From positions 160,718 through 224,717 of the forward strand of contig JAHDRW010000013.1 in assembly GCA_018433085.1 (NCBI GenBank): a stretch of DNA of 64,000 nucleotides, in the 5' to 3' direction. The stretch is from Deltaproteobacteria bacterium. Its GTDB lineage: Bacteria > Desulfobacterota > Desulfomonilia > UBA1062. The translations under genes were made by a program, and so were the position numbers. The first letter of the stretch is position 1; each line of letters starts with the position of its first letter. This document shows, piece after piece, positions 61,268 through 64,000 of the stretch. Under the pieces are notes generated by a model that searched no databases, was not told where the DNA came from, and saw nothing but the letters and a program-made list of their open reading frames with translations.

Positions 61268-62437
61268 TTATCCCTCCCTTCCGGTCCGTGAGGCGCCGGT
61301 GAGCGGAACCCCGGTTTCCGGACCGAGCATCTGGGTGAAGGTCTCGATCCGGGTGAGTATCTGCCCTTCAGGTGGGAGGCGGTCCTCGATCTCCAGCAGC
61401 ATGGAGGGTATGCCAGCGTCTTTGAGATACTCTCTCAGATACGGGTAATCGAAGCTGTGGGGGTCGCAGAACTTGAGATAGAGGAATATCACGCCCTCCA
61501 CGCCATGCTCCCGGGCCTGTGCCACGAGATGCTCGCCTCTCGCCGTGGGCGATTTGTGCTTTGACGGGCAGACCTGCCGCTCGAAAAGGCGGTCAGCGAT
61601 GGAGACGACGGGGTCGCCCTCTTCCCGGATCGTGCCCGAGAACCAGCGGGTTCCGGTGCACAGGTCGTCCCAGACCACCTGCCCTCCGGAACGCTCGATG
61701 AGGTCATAGACGTCCGGGTGGTTGCATGCGTTGCCCACCAGCATGAGCCGTCTGCCCCGGCCCTCGCGGCCGGGCACGCCTTCTCGAAGCTCACGGAGAA
61801 GTGCCTGGAGCTTGTCCTTGAGCACATCCCTGTCCATGATCATGGACGCCCTGACGATCGAGAAGAGCTCGCCGCCCGTGAGAATCCCGGGATTGCTTGA
61901 CTTGAGCTCGTAGATTCCGTCCAGGGAGGAACGGATAATGTTATAGGTCCTGATGGAGGATCTGAGGCTCTCTTCGGAGACCGTGAGGCCGAAGTGCGCT
62001 TCCAGCTCTTTTCCGAACCTCTGCAGCACGTCGATCAGATACTGCCTGGCGCTCTCGCTCGTAAGCTTGACCGGAAGCACCACGTCGGCAAAGAATCCGT
62101 GGCTGGTGTTGAGCCTCCAGATATCGGAAAGGCGCTGGATCGAATCGCAGGTATGGGGAAAGACCGTGCCGTCGAGATAATCGAGCCCGCCTGTAAGCGA
62201 CTCGGCGAGCGCTCCGCGCACGAGCGAGCAGCAGTACGACTGCAGGTGCCTGTCCGCGATCCCGGAATCGCCCCCGGCACCGAAGAGCCGCACGGGATGC
62301 AGGCCGGCTGCGTGGATGATCTCCTCGGGCGCGTAGGAACAGTAATACCCGATCACGGAGCGGCCCGACGCCTTGATCCTCCGGGCATATGCGCCGGGGT
62401 CGCCGACAACCTCGATGAATTCGTTCAGTATGTCCAT
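61268..62437 (-). CDS. 2-hydroxyacyl-CoA dehydratase family, subunit 2
   Basis: 389 residues. GYYCSYAPEEIIHAAGLHPVR opens the domain, with SYCCSLVRGALAE, FPHTCDSIQRLSD and LYLKFCDPHSFDYPYL as cysteine sites. Homologous to subunit 1 and together they would form the heterodimer that receives electrons from the activase. First gene of the operon behind the promoter at 62595-62624; the subunit 1 ATG follows its stop by three bases. Confidence 0.88.
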   Translation of the reverse strand: MDILNEFIEVVGDPGAYARRIKASGRSVIGYYCSYAPEEIIHAAGLHPVRLFGAGGDSGIADRHLQSYCCSLVRGALAESLTGGLDYLDGTVFPHTCDSIQRLSDIWRLNTSHGFFADVVLPVKLTSESARQYLIDVLQRFGKELEAHFGLTVSEESLRSSIRTYNIIRSSLDGIYELKSSNPGILTGGELFSIVRASMIMDRDVLKDKLQALLRELREGVPGREGRGRRLMLVGNACNHPDVYDLIERSGGQVVWDDLCTGTRWFSGTIREEGDPVVSIADRLFERQVCPSKHKSPTARGEHLVAQAREHGVEGVIFLYLKFCDPHSFDYPYLREYLKDAGIPSMLLEIEDRLPPEGQILTRIETFTQMLGPETGVPLTGASRTGREG

Positions 62438-62594
62438 GTAAGATCCCCCGTGTACTGGTTATGGGAAAACAGGCCAAGAGCCGAATCATGCCTGCGGACA
62501 GGCCCTCTGCCGACGCGTACCGGGTTGCATCCTCCCCGGTACGGCCATGAAACCGCCATGCGGCATCGGGACGTCTTTTCGGCGAACAGATGTG

Positions 62595-62624
62595 ATTATA
62601 TCAGCACGAAGTTGTTCCTTTCAA
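62595..62624 (-). promoter_or_regulatory. sigma-70 promoter of the dehydratase operon
   Basis: On the minus strand TTGAAA (62624-62619), an 18-base spacer and a perfect TATAAT (62600-62595). The leader to the ATG at 62437 would be about 150 bases. The divergent racemase gene starts 60 bases on the other side. Confidence 0.6.
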
Positions 62625-62685
62625 CGAAAAAACATCTTATAATAATACGATACGACATTACCATAGAATGCTGAGGGAGGATGGT

Positions 62686-63888
62686 ATGAAGAAGGTTTCT
62701 GTCCCGTCCAGGCTCTGGTACGAGAACGTCGAGCGCGAGCTCTCCTTTCCGGAACAGTGGGAGGTCGGCAACCTCACCTCCCCTGGTTTCGAGAAGCCCG
62801 GCCTGAGTCCGGAGGAGATCAGGGCCAAGGTGGAGCGGCCCATCGAAGGCCCTTCCCTCGAGGAACTCGCAAAGGGAAAGAAGCAGGCCGTGATCGTGTT
62901 CGACGACATGACCAGGCCCACCCCGGTCAAGGACGTGGCGCCTTTCGTCCTCGATGCCCTTCACCGGGCCGGGTTTGAGAAGGACCGGATCAGGTTTCTC
63001 TGGGCCCTGGGCTCGCACGGGACGTATGACATGATCAATGCCCGCAAGAAGCTCGGGGAGGAGATCGTCGAGAACTACGCGGTGTACAACCACGATCCGT
63101 TCCAGAACACCGTGCGCGTGGGAAGGACCCCCACCGGTGTGGAGCTCTGGCTCAACCGGGAGTTCATGGAATGCGACCTCAAAATCGGCATCGGCTGCAT
63201 AACGGCACACGTGCACGTGGGCTTCGGCGGAGGTGCAAAGCTCATCATGCCGGGCGTGGCCGGGATCGAGACCATCAACCAGTTCCACAACCAGCTCTTT
63301 CGCGACCCGGGCAGGTCCGGCCTGGGCAACTTCGACAACAACATCATGCGGGCCGAGTGCGACGCCGCAGGCGACCTGGCCGGACTCGACTTCAAGATAG
63401 ACTGCCTGCTCAACCGCCGGGGCCGGATCGTGAACCTCTATTCCGGTCCGTTCAGGGCCACCCACCAGGCGGGCGCGGATGAAGGCAGGGACCACTACGG
63501 CATCCCCTTTTCCAGCGGATATGACATCGTAGTGTGCAATGCCTACGGCAAGGCCAGCGAGTCCGCCATCGCCCTGCTGCTCGCGCTCACGACCCTGAAA
63601 CCGGGCGGCCAGGGTACTGCGGTGCTCATCTGCGACGCGCCCGAGGGCCAGGTGCCCCACTATGTCATGCGCTCCTGGGGGAGCAGCTACGGGGGGAGGC
63701 ACTACGCCCACAGGAACCCGGGGTTCATCCCGATGCTCATGAAGAGGCTCATCGTGCTCAATCCCTTGCCCGACCGTACGAGTCTGGATCTCGTCTGCCA
63801 CAACGACGACGCCGTGGTCGTCAAGACCTGGGACGAGGTGATCGCGCTGCTCGAGCAGGACGTAAGCGCCAATTTAACCGCATCTTGA
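62686..63888 (+). CDS. LarA-like nickel-pincer racemase family protein (DUF2088)
   Basis: About 400 residues. DDMTRPTPVKDV, LGSHG and TAHVHVGFGGGAKLIMPGVAG are LarA hallmarks; in the last, a histidine and the lysine that tethers the Ni-pincer cofactor are ten residues apart as in lactate racemase. ATG 62686 follows GGGAGGATGGT. LarA relatives racemise or epimerise 2-hydroxyacids; set opposite to a 2-hydroxyacyl-CoA dehydratase operon it would interconvert the D and L hydroxyacid. The Ni-pincer synthesis genes larB/larE are not in the window. Confidence 0.85.
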   Translation: MKKVSVPSRLWYENVERELSFPEQWEVGNLTSPGFEKPGLSPEEIRAKVERPIEGPSLEELAKGKKQAVIVFDDMTRPTPVKDVAPFVLDALHRAGFEKDRIRFLWALGSHGTYDMINARKKLGEEIVENYAVYNHDPFQNTVRVGRTPTGVELWLNREFMECDLKIGIGCITAHVHVGFGGGAKLIMPGVAGIETINQFHNQLFRDPGRSGLGNFDNNIMRAECDAAGDLAGLDFKIDCLLNRRGRIVNLYSGPFRATHQAGADEGRDHYGIPFSSGYDIVVCNAYGKASESAIALLLALTTLKPGGQGTAVLICDAPEGQVPHYVMRSWGSSYGGRHYAHRNPGFIPMLMKRLIVLNPLPDRTSLDLVCHNDDAVVVKTWDEVIALLEQDVSANLTAS

Positions 63889-63898
63889 CGATGGGATA

Positions 63899-64000
63899 TT
63901 ATTCAGGATCGAGGGTTTTCTGTTTTTGCTGAGCGGCAACGAGGTCTGCCGGGCTGAGGTATTGCGGCAGCAGGGCTCTGTACTCATCTTCGGCATGGGC
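63899..64000 (-). CDS. C-terminal end of an unrecognised protein, partial
   Basis: A frame enters from the right edge on the minus strand and ends at TAA 63901-63899; 33 residues are visible (including EDEYRALLPQYLSP). Too little to identify. It is convergent with the racemase gene, with a gap of ten bases. Confidence 0.4.
   Translation of the reverse strand, partial: AHAEDEYRALLPQYLSPADLVAAQQKQKTLDPE

Overview
The window reads as a G+C-rich chromosome segment of a strictly anaerobic, Gram-negative bacterium, most like the sulfate-reducing or syntrophic former Deltaproteobacteria (Desulfobacterota). The reasons are a TonB/ExbBD outer-membrane uptake system, a large set of 'orange protein' (ORP)-type genes with sigma-54 control as known from Desulfovibrio, a tungsten-type aldehyde:ferredoxin oxidoreductase, 2-hydroxyacyl-CoA dehydratase components, and many [4Fe-4S] proteins. 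I cannot name a species. No rRNA, tRNA, CRISPR array or intact insertion sequence was recognised.

Layout. 1-3622 (minus): redox and housekeeping genes (partial FAD oxidoreductase, flavodoxin, Nudix hydrolase, metallo-beta-lactamase-fold protein, Cys/Met-type PLP enzyme). 3753-4127 (minus): a Gly/Met-rich ferredoxin behind a near-consensus sigma-54 promoter. 4654-8546 (plus): DUF89 protein, methyltransferase, J-domain protein, CoA-disulfide-reductase-like flavoprotein, Mop-type molybdate-binding protein. 8556-18597 (minus): TonB-dependent receptor, ExbB, ExbD, TonB, ABC ATPase, binding protein, permease, a radical SAM fusion protein, a second binding protein and a THEP1-like NTPase, chained by repeated 4-nt ATGA overlaps. 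18927-20947 (plus): Fe-S protein and methyltransferase. 21147-26475 (minus): gatCAB, nicotinate phosphoribosyltransferase and mtnA in one operon. 26680-30511 (plus): tandem acyl-CoA synthetases.

30581-46240 is the most distinctive part: two blocks of an ORP-like system. Each block has its own sigma-54 activator (one with an altered GAFTGA loop), a GG-N10-GC promoter, a first gene for an unusual DINMOC/NifX-type protein ending in an MPGC motif, further DINMOC proteins, and a pair of ferredoxin-containing MinD-type ATPases. Block 1 also has an IscU-like/Mrp/DINMOC triple fusion with an internal ribosome-binding site. Block 2 adds two DUF5320 proteins, a small ferredoxin and a radical SAM protein. 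The ferredoxin at 3753-4127 appears to belong to the same regulon.

46401-50603 (minus): an uncharacterised operon of NAD-kinase-like, HisC-like, radical SAM and PurM/HypE-like proteins. 50886-51117: an imperfect tandem repeat at the edge of a more A+T-rich, probably transferred region. 51118-58020 (minus): MFS transporter, aldehyde:ferredoxin oxidoreductase, two TetR regulators and a class III aminotransferase; the oxidoreductase and aminotransferase promoters share a 19-bp operator. 58427-63888: activase, SDR and two dehydratase-family subunits (minus), with a LarA-like racemase divergent. A partial reading frame ends the window.
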